Assembly: GCA_009746045.1 (NCBI GenBank)
Contig: RPFO01000022.1
Coordinates: 3,274,678 to 3,336,677 of the forward strand
DNA from: Mesostigma viride
Lineage: Eukaryota > Streptophyta > Mesostigmatophyceae > Mesostigmatales > Mesostigmataceae
Reading direction: 5' to 3'
DNA: 62,000 nucleotides
Shown here: positions 32,386 through 44,398 of the stretch, in pieces
Layout: every line of letters begins with the position of its first letter
Numbering within the stretch: position 1 is the first letter of the stretch
Position numbers and translations under genes: made by a program
Notes under the pieces: model-generated
Databases searched by the model: none
Told to the model about the DNA's origin: nothing
What the model saw: only the letters and a program-made list of their open reading frames with translations

Positions 32386-33020
32386 GCTGGCATAGCATCA
32401 AGAGGAGTCACAGGTGGTGTGTGTGTGGGACTACGTGCATCTGGAACAACCCACTCCTCCCTGGCTTTGGTAAAAGCCTCAAGCCACTTAAGAAACCCAA
32501 TCTGCGTCTGGCAGTCCCGTACAATATCATCATAGGACAGGGGAGACATGGATGCAACATCCCATCTACCAAGCCCAAACGCTGAAGGGTGTAGCTTTTG
32601 AGAGTGTATGAGGTCCTCCACACACGGTTCCTGACCTGGGAGGTACTTGGGCTTAACTGCATTGATGGCAGCATCCAACCCAGTGCTAATCTGGCTCAAA
32701 GGGATTTTAAAATGATCTAGAGGCACCTGTCCTACCCCTGCCACACTCAACCTCCCAGCTGAGATGACAACACCAGGGTAAGATACAAAAGGTTCCCCTA
32801 ACAGGGCATTCCCTGAGTAACCCTCAACCACCTGAAATGGAGTGGGCATACCCAAGATTTGAATGCTCACCTGACCTTTGACCTGCATTTTGGTTTTGCC
32901 TGAAAAATCTGACACTCTAGCCCATGGTGAGGCCTTCATTTTCAGACCAGATACAGCTTCTGCACTGATGATACTCACCTGTGCTTGGGTGTCTACAGCC
33001 AAAATACTAGGATCTTGACT
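32370..33020 (-). CDS. Inner element protease and linker to reverse transcriptase
   Basis: A retropepsin-like segment has 'LAVDTQAQVSIIS', the active-site loop with DTQ (32985-32993) in place of DTG or DSG, and the later 'GYSGNALLGEPFVSYPGVVI', comparable to the ILGxDFL region. A linker of about 100 residues ('LHPSAFGLGRWDVASMSPLS') leads to the polymerase. The domain lies after the integrase. The outer element has the same domain at the same place with the same substitution. Activity is not shown; it may be a structural remnant. Confidence 0.75.
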   Translation of the reverse strand, partial: SQDPSILAVDTQAQVSIISAEAVSGLKMKASPWARVSDFSGKTKMQVKGQVSIQILGMPTPFQVVEGYSGNALLGEPFVSYPGVVISAGRLSVAGVGQVPLDHFKIPLSQISTGLDAAINAVKPKYLPGQEPCVEDLIHSQKLHPSAFGLGRWDVASMSPLSYDDIVRDCQTQIGFLKWLEAFTKAREEWVVPDARSPTHTPPVTPLDAMPAGPRS

Positions 33021-34345
33021 GCATCCCCTACAGCATTGACCTGTGCTGTACCTGTTGCCACAACTGCTTTAGTGTTGTGTGCCTTGTGCAAGGCCTTAAG
33101 AATCTCAGCAAATGACTTCCTGGGAACGACAGGATCTGCTCTATTTTGTGACTCCTCCAGGTGTGAGGGAGGTGCTACCTGCTGCTCACCCTGTGCACCG
33201 TCCTCCTGCCCAGGTGGACTATTGGGTTGTAGTGGGGCTGCACTACTGAGGAACACAGGAGCTTCTACTGTGGTGCTAGTGCTTGCATCAATGACGTCCT
33301 TAGCCAATTCATTGGGTGAGATCAATCCACCAGACTCCTGCTCTGAATCCATGTCCAAGAATTCTACCCCTGACACGTCTGCCAGTGGTGGGTAATAAAG
33401 CTTGAGTCTATGCTTGCTGACCACACGCTCTCTGTCATGTTGTATAGTGACTGCAGTCCCTTCTTCATGAATTTTGGTGACTACAGCTGGACCGTGCCAT
33501 CTGGCAGAGTGTGCTCTTCCTCTGTCACCCTCTCTGAAAAACAACACATGGTCCCCCACTTCAAACACAGGCCTGGCATTATTTTTGTCTTTCTTTGCCA
33601 GCAACTTGGCTAAGTGCTGCCTTTGTGTGTTGTAGTGAGTGTGTACCTCTGAAGCATAGCTGCCTGACTGAAGGCCAGTTGGGGTGATTTCCCCAAAAGG
33701 TGAGGACATTATTGGTTTGGCGTTTAGCTGGGTAGTCACCCCTGCTGCCCAAGATGCCCTGTCAGCATAGCTACCAGAGTCAGCCAACCTGGATGGCATT
33801 TTTCTTATCACATCCCTGATGGCTCTCATGGTACGTTCTACCAACCCCTGACGTTCATGATCTTGAGCCCCAGACACTTCTATCTTGGGCAGGTCATTCC
33901 TGTCCTGGATGCAGAGAAACTGCTGATCCAGCATTACTTTTTCAATGGGGTGAAAACGTGCCAAGGCTATCTGTAAAGCTCTGTGCAGCTGCTCTTTATC
34001 CATCCCAGGCAGGGGCTCCACTACCACAAACCTTGACCAGGCATCCTTTATGACTAGGTAGTATACCGTGTCCTTCACCACGTGTATAACATCCCCAACC
34101 AGTTTGCCTCTAGCCAGTGGTGGTGTGGCCACATGCCATTTTCTGGGCTTAGGAGCATATAGCTGACATTGCTCACAGTGCTTACGTACGTGCCTGCACA
34201 TCTGTTCCAGATCATGGCCTTGTATTTTATTGGCTAGCCTTTCAGCCACAGCCTCATGGCCCATAACCTTGTGCAGTTGCTCTGCTAGAGCACCATACGT
34301 GATTACCTTTTCTGCTGCTGCACTAAGGGAGCTATGGTGGGTCAC
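32993..34345 (-). CDS. Inner element integrase
   Basis: The frame contains the HHCC finger ('ALAEQLHKVMGHEAVAERLA' with later HCEQC), the catalytic Asp in 'KLVGDVIHVVKD', Asp in 'KVMLDQQFLC' and Glu in 'RQGLVERTMR' (29 residues apart). The C-terminal module 'GDHVLFFREG...RWHGPAVVTKI...VVSKHRLKLYYPP' resembles GPY/F. A disordered tail follows. The frame ends at 'KILVFWL' and the protease continues one base out of frame (near 33020). Confidence 0.9.
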   Translation of the reverse strand: MTHHSSLSAAAEKVITYGALAEQLHKVMGHEAVAERLANKIQGHDLEQMCRHVRKHCEQCQLYAPKPRKWHVATPPLARGKLVGDVIHVVKDTVYYLVIKDAWSRFVVVEPLPGMDKEQLHRALQIALARFHPIEKVMLDQQFLCIQDRNDLPKIEVSGAQDHERQGLVERTMRAIRDVIRKMPSRLADSGSYADRASWAAGVTTQLNAKPIMSSPFGEITPTGLQSGSYASEVHTHYNTQRQHLAKLLAKKDKNNARPVFEVGDHVLFFREGDRGRAHSARWHGPAVVTKIHEEGTAVTIQHDRERVVSKHRLKLYYPPLADVSGVEFLDMDSEQESGGLISPNELAKDVIDASTSTTVEAPVFLSSAAPLQPNSPPGQEDGAQGEQQVAPPSHLEESQNRADPVVPRKSFAEILKALHKAHNTKAVVATGTAQVNAVGDAVKILVFWL

Positions 34346-34700
34346 GCATCATGTGTGACAGTGTCATGTCATATGCCACTTCCCAATCCACATCATCACA
34401 CTCAGGCAACACTTGGCAGACAGAAGGTAACAGGAAACCATTTGTGAAAAATGGTGAGGGTAGCTTACAGGTGTCACCCTGGTCTGCCGCCCCCGCGCGG
34501 TTGTAGCGCCCTGGCGTGTCTTGTTGTGCCTGGGTGCCGTGCAGCGCGCTCCTGCTGCAATGGGGTGACGTGTTTTCCAGCATCCAGGACAAACATCAAC
34601 GTCAGAACCATAGTCGGGTTTGCCTTTCCAGCAGTCATCTTTTAGGTGCCCCTTACAAAGGCACCTAGTGCAATGCTTGGTGGGGTCATGAGGCAACCTC
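34346..34700 (-). CDS. Inner element zinc knuckles
   Basis: CTRCLCKGHLKDDC is a CCHC knuckle. It is followed by 'DVCPGCWKTRHPIAAGARC', the same second Cys/His cluster as in the outer element. The frame is the same as that of the integrase but is interrupted by a stop near 34364. Confidence 0.8.
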
Positions 34701-34769
34701 TTGTCCCCCCCTGCTGGCTTAGCACCCCCTGGCTTGCTAGCTCCCCCACTTTGTTTTCTGTTTTTATTG

Positions 34770-37229
34770 TTATTGTTCTTTCCCCCCCCTTGTTTCCACC
34801 TCCCCCACTTTTGTTGTTTTTGTTTTTATCCCCCCCATTACCGCCTTTACCTGGGCTACCAGCGACTGCATCTGCTTCTTGGAGAGCCCCGTACCTGAGG
34901 CTTCCTCCCCCTTTACCTGCTTCACCTTTCCCTCCTTGGCTGCAGCAGCAAACGGCTCTAGGCATTGCTGCACATAGGCCATTGCCTTCCTGAAGTCCTC
35001 CCACTTATCCTTCAGACCTGCCAGGATTACTGACAGGGTGGTGGGGTCCAGTTCTGCCTTTTGTAGCCATAGGTGTACTAGGTACTTGGCATTGAGCTTC
35101 TTCAGCTCCTCATCTCCCTCTATGTACATGACATATTTTTTGTTGTCACTCACATAGTCACGCTTATTGACCTTATAGGCCTCTATCCACTGGAAGCCCT
35201 TAAGCACTTCTAAGTGCTCCCCCGTGGTAACAAGTGCCCTAAGATCAACCATGAACTGCGCCCACAACACATTTTCTGCCACGTCTACCCCGCTGCTGGC
35301 ACGCTTTTGGTACAATTGTACCAACTGCTGGATAGGCTTGGCAGATTGATGGATGGGTGTGGACGCACGTAGAGAGGCAAACCAATCACGGACATTGTCG
35401 CTAGCATATGCATGTGACAACTTAAACAACCACTCCCTAGCTTCGTCCTGGGTGTGGCCCTCTGGCAAACCCGGAAACACTAGCTTGTCCTCTTTCTTTT
35501 TTGGATCAAACCTGGGCCTGTTCAAGGCCATATTGGAGGTTGTGGTCGTTCCTGCTGGTTGTGGCTGCTGCTGCTGCTGCTGTTGTTGTTGCTGCTGCTG
35601 CTGCCGCTCCCCGCCCTCGTGCCGTGTTGGTGCAGACTCCTGGGTGCCGTGTCCACCCCGCCCTGGTTGCCCCCCCTCTCCCGTCATCCTCCCCCTCGTC
35701 CCTCTCGTCCCTCCTGCGTTTTTGCTGTGGCTGGCACGCCTCCCCGGTGCCCTTCGTTTTGTTGGCTTCAGCGAGGCCACCAGCCTCGCCACCGTGTCTG
35801 CTAGGCGGCCATGCTCGCCCGGGGTGAGCTCCCGCCCCTCGTCCAGCATCTGCTGGGCCAGTTGGAGTTGCCTCCGGATGTCCTCCCGGTGCGACAAGGT
35901 CGCTGGACCGGGTTCGCCCCGGTGCGTCACCCTGGTCCTTGCCGCTGTGCCGTCTCGGTTTGAGATGGTATGCGTTGGCTGCGACAAAAAATGGTAAGTT
36001 GCTCGGTAGAAATGCGTTCATCCGGCATCAAACCAAATTCAGCTCTTACCGCCTCCCCCATGCATCCCCTCACAGCAGCCTTCTTGATGTTCTTCGACAT
36101 ACGGCGTCGCTGCTTCAGCATACGCCTCTCCAGGCGACCTACGCTTGCCTCCCAGGCGGCCAGCTTCCTGCGGTACCGCTCCTCGCCTCCCGGCGAGCCG
36201 GCCCCTGCAATGGTGCTATCTCCGCGACCTTCCGGTACTTCCAGCTCTTCAGGTCGCGGTGAGACGCTCACACCTCACCTTGGTGTGAGACATCTTCACC
36301 CGAATCCTGGCCGCGAGCGCCTCCGCCCTGTCACGCTCCTGCTGCTCACGCAGCTTCCTCTGCGCGATCACGTTCCGCCTCCGCTGCTTCTTCTCCCGTT
36401 CCGCCTTGAAGGCCGCGAGCCTCCTCTGCGCCTCCTTCTCTCGCGCCTGCATAGCCGGCGTCATCTCCACCAGGTCGTCCGCTTCGGACGCCGACGGACC
36501 CGTCAAAGAAAACTCCGACTCCTGCAGCACCCATCAATCTCCCTCGGGATCGTTGCCGACCGTCGAAGGCGCTGGAAACACGCCAGGTCCGCCCTCCTCA
36601 CCACGTCATGGGTCGGCGACTCTGACCTCGGCGACGCTGACCTCCTCATCAATGCCGCGCGGACCTGAGCAGCGTCCTCCATTTGTTGGGCGCGCTCACG
36701 TGCGCGCACAGCCAACCTCCGCTCTTCCGCGGACTCCTGCTCCTGCAGGCTCTGCGCCATTGCAGCATCCGCTGCCACCTGCGCACTGCGCGCCTCGTCA
36801 GCCGACGATGGCTGCAGTCCAAACAAACCCAGCGAGCTGGTTTCCGACACGCTGCCGGACTCCCACTCGCCTCCTCTCCGACTCGGGCCCCGCCCCCGCA
36901 CCGCGTGGTGCATATGGTGGTCCCCTCGGACGCACCACCGGGGTCGACCCTCGCACCCTACGCATCAGGGGCACACGCACCACGACATTCTCCACAATGT
37001 CCCGGTACGTTGGGTCCGCTGCCTCCATGGCCACATCCTCAGGATGCATGGGATCCTGATCAACCCTGTTCTCGTACTCCTGGCGCATGCTCGCCAAAAT
37101 CGAATCCGACGTCCCCGAGTCATCGGACATCGGGGACGACGAAGACTGGTACTTCGTCACCGACGGCGACTCCTCCTCCGAGGAAGTCGCGCCCATAAGG
37201 GCCTTTCCCTTGTTGTTCTTGGGAGCCAT
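34770..37229 (-). CDS. Inner element Gag
   Basis: An ATG at 37229 (MAPKNNKGKAL) lies 108 bases after the 5' LTR. The N-terminal half is acidic and then Arg/Glu rich ('MQAREKEAQRRLAAFKAERE'). It is split among alternating frames near 36900, 36520, 36260 and 35990. The C-terminal half (frame at 34770-35987) has a Gln-rich run and the capsid part 'FDPKKKEDKLVFPGLPEGHT' to 'LKDKWEDFRKAMAYVQQCLE', similar to the outer Gag. Confidence 0.8.
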
Positions 37230-37337
37230 TGGTTCAAAAAGATGGGTAAAAAAAATGGAATGGGTGGTTTTGCGAACTGAACGTTTCGCACGCTCGTCGT
37301 CTCGTCTTGTGTATTGTTTTTGGAGTTTTTTAATGCA

Positions 37338-37715
37338 AGTTATGCAACACAAAGCTGGAATGCTCGGGCACTGCCAAATGGCGTGTGTGTGCTTGAACGA
37401 CGAGACACCTTGGCATTAGGATAATGTGGCACATATACTGCTGGCCAGCCGTCAACGATGGCTGGCCAGACTTTGCGTAAGTTAAACTAACTTACTGATC
37501 CTGGACGGACTAGCCTATCAGTTACAACCTGATCTAGTCAGTCCTAACATGACAACTACAGTCCCGGTACCGAGGTACCGGCTCATCACATACTGAGTAC
37601 AGCCACGTGTCCATGCCACGACTGTTCTAGTCCAGCACCGTCCCAGTACCCAATTGGGCGCCGGCGGTGCTGGCACGTGTCCACTTAGGCTACAGGCGGG
37701 AGACTTAGACTAACT
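37338..37715 (-). repeat. Inner element 5' LTR (378 bp)
   Basis: It is the same as 30206-30583 by eye. The internal region begins TGCATTAAAAAACTCC on the minus strand, which is not a usual tRNA-complementary primer site. Confidence 0.95.
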
Positions 37716-37720
37716 CCCTG

Positions 37721-39779
37721 GACCCTGGCAATAGACACTCAGGCACAGGTCAGTGTGATCAGTGCACAAGCCATCCCTGGTCTTGAGATTGCACCTTCAT
37801 TTTGGGCACGGGTGCAGGATTTCTCAGGCCAAAGCTCACTGGAGGTAGTGGGACAAGTGATGCTCCCTATACTTGGTATTCAGACACCCTTCCAGGTGGT
37901 GGAGGGGTACTCTGGTAACACCTTGTTGGGGGAACCTTTTGTATCCTATCCTGGGGTGCTTATCTCAGCTAATGAGCTCAGTGTCACAGGGGTGGGTGCA
38001 GTTCCTCTGGACCACTTTAAAATCCCTCTCTCCAGTATTGTCCCTGGTATGGATGCTGTCATCAAGGCAGTCAACACTCAGTATGCACCAGGGGAGATCC
38101 CTGATCTGGACAAGTTAGTGCACAGCCAGTTCCTCCATCCCTCAGCCTTTGGGCTGGGTAAGTGGGACATAGCCATGCACTCACCCCACCAAATCTCCCA
38201 CGTCATACAAGAATGCAAAACACAAAAAGGGTTTACCAAGTGGCTGATGGCCATTGTCCACCAAGCCAGGCAGGAATGGGTCCTGCCCAACCCCAAAAAC
38301 CCTCAATACAAACCGCCTGTCACCCCTTCATGGGACGTGCCAGAGGGAGCCAAAAAGCTCAGATTAAAATTTGTTCTCAAACAAAAACCACAAAAAGTGG
38401 GCTCCCCAATCTTCCATGCCAGACCATGTGTCACAGAATTAAAGGGGACCTCCACACTGCCAAAAGGGGAAACATACACACCTGGGCTGCAACAAACCTC
38501 ACTCAGGATCATGCTCTCCCTCTTCCTCCACAACCTCAATGCAGGCCAAGACTATGTCTGCAAAGCCACTGATATTAAAAGGGCCTTCCTCAGGGGGGAC
38601 CCAGAAAAGGCTGAATCTGTGTGGAAAGGGAAGGTGTACGTGGTAGACACCCCAGCTGTGTGGAAACCTTATATTGATGAGCCCCACCTTATCATCAACA
38701 TTGGGGTGGAAGGGCTTGTCAGTGCCCCAAAAATTTTCAGAGACTCAGCAGAGGAAGTATTCAAAAAGCTCAAGGCCACGTATGATGACCTGGACCCATG
38801 CTTTTTTGTTGTACCCACCCCCTCTGGACTGCTGTTCTTTGTGTGGCATGGAGATGACCAACTCATTTGTGGGCCTAGAGCTGAGGTGGAAACCTTTATT
38901 CAGCAGGTCCAGGAATCATATGAGATTGGCAAACAGGTGGAATTGAGCACAACCCCCATCCAGTTCTGTGGCATCATGTTGCAGCTGCATAGGCAGCCAG
39001 ATCAGTGGGTCTGCTCTCTCTCCCCTCCTGCAGAATATATCCAAGATTGTCTAGATCTGCTGCAGGACAACTACCTCCCCTTACATATGTGTGCCACTGT
39101 TCAGGGCAAACTGGGGTGGTGGTCAGCCATCTGTGGGGCTCCCTTAGCTGTCATCAGCAGGGTCACCCATGATGTTCTAGTCAAGATCAAATGCAGTCAC
39201 ATCAGGAAGTTGGTCAATGACTGTCCCCCCCTCATCCTCCATGGCCTGAATCTGATGGAAGACATCCACATCCAATGTGTCATGGACAGCTCCATGGAGA
39301 GCAGAACAATCAATCAGATGGGGGCACGGGAATCAGGGCTGTTTTTTCTCACCAACAGGTCAGATTACATGTCCCTCACTTCCTGGTACAGCAGGCTACA
39401 CCGCAGAAAACCTGGCAGCAGCAACTCAGCTGAATGTCGTGCTGTGGTGTCTGCTGCATTGCATGCTCGTTCCCTGCAGCACATGCTCACCTGGCTACAA
39501 ACCCAGGCAGGCAGCACATGCAATGTCATCTCACATCTCTATACTGACAGCCAATCTGTGATCAGTTTTCTAACCAAGAAATCTGTCTCTGCTGCTGTCC
39601 ACACTGACTTGGATTGGGTGATCCTCAAACAGGAGGCCACCTATTTTTCCAGCTGGACTCATGTGGATGATGAGGACAACCCAGCAGACGCTCTCACGAA
39701 GCTGCGGGATGCTGCTGGCCAACAGTACCAGCTCCTCTTCCAGAACATGAACCCCTATGATATCAGAGTCAGTGTTTGA
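37721..39779 (+). CDS. Outer element protease, reverse transcriptase and RNase H
   Basis: This is the second half of the outer pol frame, about 685 codons to a TGA at 39777-39779. It opens with 'TLAIDTQAQVSVIS' (DTQ at 37734-37742) and 'GYSGNTLLGEPFVSYPGVLI', the retropepsin-like domain. A linker 'LHPSAFGLGKWDIAMHSPHQ' follows. The reverse transcriptase has 'YTPGLQQTSLRIMLSLFLHN', ATDIKRAFLRGD and FVWHGDDQLI (WHGDD at 38844-38858). RNase H has 'VMDSSMESRTI', 'SNSAECRAVV', LYTDSQSVISF and 'EDNPADALTK'. It is open throughout, in contrast to the inner copy. Confidence 0.93.
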
Positions 39780-40153
39780 ATAAATGACTGGCCATAGCAC
39801 AGTACACAACCACCACACCCCCTTACCACAGCGATAGCTGCTGGGCGCCATAAAATTCAACACATTCGTTGTGGGGTGTGAGTGCTGGCTAGGTCAGATT
39901 TGTATCCATTTGCAGCTTGAGGACACAAGCTTTGTATCCATTTACTTAATGTGTGCTTCAGTACCTGGCCAAACCAGCCAGCTGTGTACACCTTATTTAA
40001 TGTGCAATATAACACCTGGCCAGAACAGCCAGCTGTAACCAACCTGGCTCAACCAGCCATGTCTCTTTTGTACCCCTAATCAACTTAAAAACAATAACAA
40101 TAATGTTGGGGGTGCAGACCTGCATTAAGAAATAAATAATAAAACAATACTGG
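39780..40153 (+). other. Outer element 3' untranslated region
   Basis: It contains repeated phrases with CTGGCCAGAACAGCCAGCTG (near 39966 and 40014). No strong polypurine tract ends at 40153; the nearest purine-rich stretch is GTTGGGGGTG near 40104. Confidence 0.6.
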
Positions 40154-40626
40154 AGTTAGTCTCCATGCTTTGCTGTAGACTAAGTCTCAAAGGCATTGTG
40201 AATACAACGTATGAATAAGCCTTGTAAACCTACGTTGGTATGTGAATATAAATACCACGTGGGCTATGCAGATAGGGATGCTAGTCGAGTCGCATACGTT
40301 TCCCTAGATAGGTACTTTGGGTACTGAGGTACGTGACAGATGTCAGTACCCAGTATACGTAGTGTCCTGTCATTGGACGGTACTAGAGTATCCTAGATAG
40401 GGACCGTACTGCAGCGTGCATTGATTTGTGATCGCACGATGCAGTGACTAGGCAGCTACCTGTCATCGTGCGGCCTCGGGCCAACGGTCTGCACCCAACG
40501 GTCACTGGCGGCGCAGCCGGTGAGAGGAACGTTGATAAAGGGTAAACCTATTTTCTAATGAACCAAGCAATTCATTGCTCACAGCTTTCAGTGTTCTCAA
40601 GCAATATATCCCACCGCAGTCTAACT
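40154..40626 (+). repeat. Outer element 3' LTR (473 bp)
   Basis: It equals 25456-25928 by eye and is followed by the GTAGC duplication (40627-40631). Confidence 0.95.
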
Positions 40627-40631
40627 GTAGC

Positions 40632-41919
<1,288 letters not shown>

Positions 41920-42255
41920 TCGTGTTGACATTTTGTCATGTTGACATTTGTTGACATTTTTCTTGCGTTTGGCCTGCGTTTGTAAACGTCTTGACATTTG
42001 TTGACAAATCACCTTGGCTTGTCAGTGTTTTGACATTTGTTGACATCAACATAAAGTTGACATGTCAACGATTGTCAACGTTTTGTCAACATTGTCAACA
42101 TTCTGTCAAGTTTTGTCAAGCTGTTGACATTTTTTTGTCTAGTTTTGTCACACTTTGTCACACTTTGTCAACAATTTGTCAACAAGTTGTCACACTTTGT
42201 CAACAAGTTGACAATTGTTGACAAAAATTTGTCACACTTTGTCAACACCCGGCTC
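41920..42255 (-). repeat. Right subterminal TGTCA zone and terminal inverted repeat
   Basis: Variants of TTTTGTCAACATTGTCA and GTCACACTTTGTCAACAA occur from about 41925 to the 27-bp TIR at 42229-42255. They mirror the left end at 19687. Confidence 0.85.
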
Positions 42256-42258
42256 ACG

Positions 42259-42720
42259 CGACGACGCTGCTTCTCAATGCATTCCCTTATAATACGCCAT
42301 ATACCGAATAAAACCAGGGTACTACGAAGGAAACAATACTACACTGCCGTGACCCAAGCCTATATGTGTTAATTCATTTAACACACGCCGAGTGCCATTC
42401 ACGAAGGACAACTGCTGCATAAATGATCGCCGACAGGCGTGTATGCTCGGGCCGACATCGACCCTCGCCCACACGACCAACGCACGTCCACAAGGTTCAC
42501 ACGCAGGATAAAAGGACCACTACTAAAGTACGCAGCGCGGCGCGACTGCACCGAACCACCATACTGTACAATTGCCACGTCACAAGGCCCGGTACCGACC
42601 GGCCAAAAGGTCCTTACTACACGTAAGCCTAGGAAAGTCAGCGAACTGCTCCGGAATGGCTGAGGCAACAAGGGACCTAATTTACGTCCGTAACAACAAC
42701 AAAAGTTACGCGACGTAACA
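42259..42720 (-). repeat. Gypsy 5' LTR, proximal piece
   Basis: It matches 10805-11266 with one difference noticed. The element's 5' end is at 42720 (TGTTACGTC on the minus strand), followed by the GCCGG duplication at 42721-42725. Confidence 0.93.
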
Positions 42721-42725
42721 GCCGG
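42721..42725. repeat. Target site duplication of the gypsy element, right copy (GCCGG)
   Basis: This pairs with 10688-10692. Confidence 0.9.
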
Positions 42726-42748
42726 GCTGCCCGCACGTTCAAGGAGCA

Positions 42749-43238
42749 TGAATTGAATTGAATTGAATTGTAACATAACTCCGTTGGGAGTGTATGTAGC
42801 ACATAGCCCAGAGAAGGGGCATATGGCCTATCATACATTAAAAATATAATTACTTACAGCAGAGTGAAATCACTCAAACCAAAGCAAACGCCCAGCTATA
42901 AACCTATATACAGAGCCATGTCAAAGCTCTATACTACGATAAGACCAATGGAAACGCCTAACGGGAGGAACCTAATAGCCCTGCTGCACCGCAAAATCAG
43001 CCCGCGTACGGCGGAGCATGATGTCAGCCATGGCCCGAGTCAGCGCCACCGACAAGCGCTGACGCCAATATGACGTCCAGGTCCGCGCCGACCATGGGGC
43101 CCGCTGGCCCTCCAGGTCCAGCCGGTCCTCCCGGAGCCGGCAACACTCCTTGAAGAAGGCGGAGGTCAGGGGCCCCATGGCCCCAAACTCCTCCAGGACA
43201 AAGGGCACCACACGATGGTGCCCGACGTCGCCTATCAT
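42749..43238 (-). pseudogene. 5'-truncated LINE: reverse-transcriptase C-terminus, 3' UTR, (CAATT)n tail
   Basis: On the minus strand 'HHRVVPFVLEEFGAMGPLTS' to 'YWRQRLSVALTRAMADIM' (43238 down to 42972) has the look of a C-terminal tail of a LINE reverse-transcriptase protein. The coding end is followed by about 200 bases. The terminal phrase near 42771-42815 is GGGCTATGTGCTACATACAC then TCCCAACGGAGTTATGTTAC. A tail of four AATTC/AATTG units (42749-42770) closes it. Similar terminal phrases occur at about 44350, 46290 and 47860. Confidence 0.5.
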
Positions 43239-44120
43239 ACATTCTAAGCTACTTCCTGCAAGGGTGGGAATGTAAACAACACTTGCTCTAGGTGCACTAG
43301 GGCACCTGCACCACCCAGAGTTTCAGGCAACACCCAGCGAAGGGGAGCCTGTCATAGGTGGGGAAGATCATCATGGCTATACAAGAGCTAGGACATGGCT
43401 TCTCTACAGAGAGCATCTCTCTGCATGGCATAGCATGGCGAAATTCTTAATGCAACATCCATGGGGGTCCCGTTATAGGCAGGAGCATCATCATCCATGG
43501 AGAGTCCCATTATAGGCGTACAGTAAGCATAGTAAGTAAGTAAGTAAGTAAGTACTTGCGTGTCATGCGTATGGGCATGCCACGGAGTACGATGCTAATC
43601 GATCTCATTCGAAAATTAAAATCATACACTGTTCGGTGCATGCTGCATGCCCCTTGGCACAAGCTCTACAAACAGGTCGCACGTGGACCGGCTGGATCGC
43701 ATAGTATCTCCGCACATCTGAACCCTGTGATGCCAGATCTCCTTTGCGGCCGTTCCGAGCTTGGCACTGGATTCGTTGTCCACATCGTCGCGTCGCTGCA
43801 GCAACACGATGTTTTCTGGCATACGCATGCTCTTGGTTCCCGCCGCACATTTGAATTAAGTGCTGTCCTCCGGCTTTTTGCCTTTGCACCGTGTGCAGTT
43901 CTTGGACGTTTGGAATCATGGCATGGCTAACGTGATGACTGACTAGCTAGACCTTTTCAGTGGTTTTCCGTTTGTGGGTATTGCCTCGTAAATGGTGGGA
44001 GAGCGATCGCAGCAATGGTGCTCACCACTAGACTCTCCCGGCCAGTTAGGCTCGAAACACACGCCCTGATAAAGCATGCTGTTTAATTCCGGCCCCACCG
44101 TCTAGGTCATCTCGTCGCTC
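43239..44120. other. No gene recognised
   Basis: A (GTAA)n microsatellite lies at about 43529-43553. Frames of 60-120 codons on both strands near 43560-43930 show no domain. Confidence 0.45.
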
Positions 44121-44129
44121 TACATGCAC

Positions 44130-44395
44130 GTAAGCCAGCCATAATTTCAATGCACAAGGATACACATTTCCATCACCATTCATCTTCATCATCCTGAACG
44201 ACTCGAACACGCGGACAAGATAACGGCAGGCTCGAGCTACCATGGTCCGGATTCTCCCGATTTCTGGCCTGCGCTGGTTGTCTCCTTGATACACGAAAGT
44301 TACAAATATCGTCCGCAGATGCAACATACCTCCGTGGGGAGGATATGTAACACATATCCCTGATGAATGGGCATATGGTTTTCTGCATCATGCCC
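44130..44395 (-). repeat. Dispersed repeat copy and LINE 3'-end phrase
   Basis: 44140-44310 matches 8490-8622 and, inverted, 59461-59640. In its sense direction (minus) it reads 'IGRIRTMVARACRYLVRVFE', protein-like but unassigned. Next to it, 44335-44395 holds a terminal phrase (ATATGTGTTACATATCCTCC on the minus strand) like that at 42771. Confidence 0.6.
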
Positions 44396-44398
44396 CAA

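Larger units (their letters stand above)
30206..37715 (-). mobile_element. Copia-like LTR retrotransposon with order Gag-IN-PR-RT-RH (inner)
   Basis: LTRs of 378 bp (30206-30583 and 37338-37715) flank it and I saw no differences between them. CCCTG is duplicated on both sides. It lies on the minus strand, opposite to its host element. Gag, knuckle, integrase, protease, reverse transcriptase and RNase H follow in the same order as in the outer element, with clear protein similarity throughout. They are paralogues of one family, not copies. The coding region needs several frame changes and one stop bypass. Confidence 0.92.
25456..40626 (+). mobile_element. Copia-like LTR retrotransposon with order Gag-IN-PR-RT-RH (outer)
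   Basis: Two 473-bp LTRs (25456-25928 and 40154-40626), in which I saw no differences by eye, flank the element. The 5-bp duplication GTAGC lies on both sides. LTR termini form the inverted pair AGTTAG...CTAACT. The coding part reads Gag, CCHC knuckle, HHCC finger and integrase, then after the inner element (30206-37715) protease, reverse transcriptase and RNase H. With the inner element and its 5-bp duplication removed, the element is 7656 bp and the integrase frame runs directly into the protease frame. Reverse transcriptase and RNase H are of the Copia (Pseudoviridae) type; the domain order is not. Confidence 0.92.

Noticed and set aside
37755-39779. The 3' pol half of the outer element as an independent gene
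   Set aside because: Removing the inner element and one CCCTG joins it in frame to the integrase ending at 30205.
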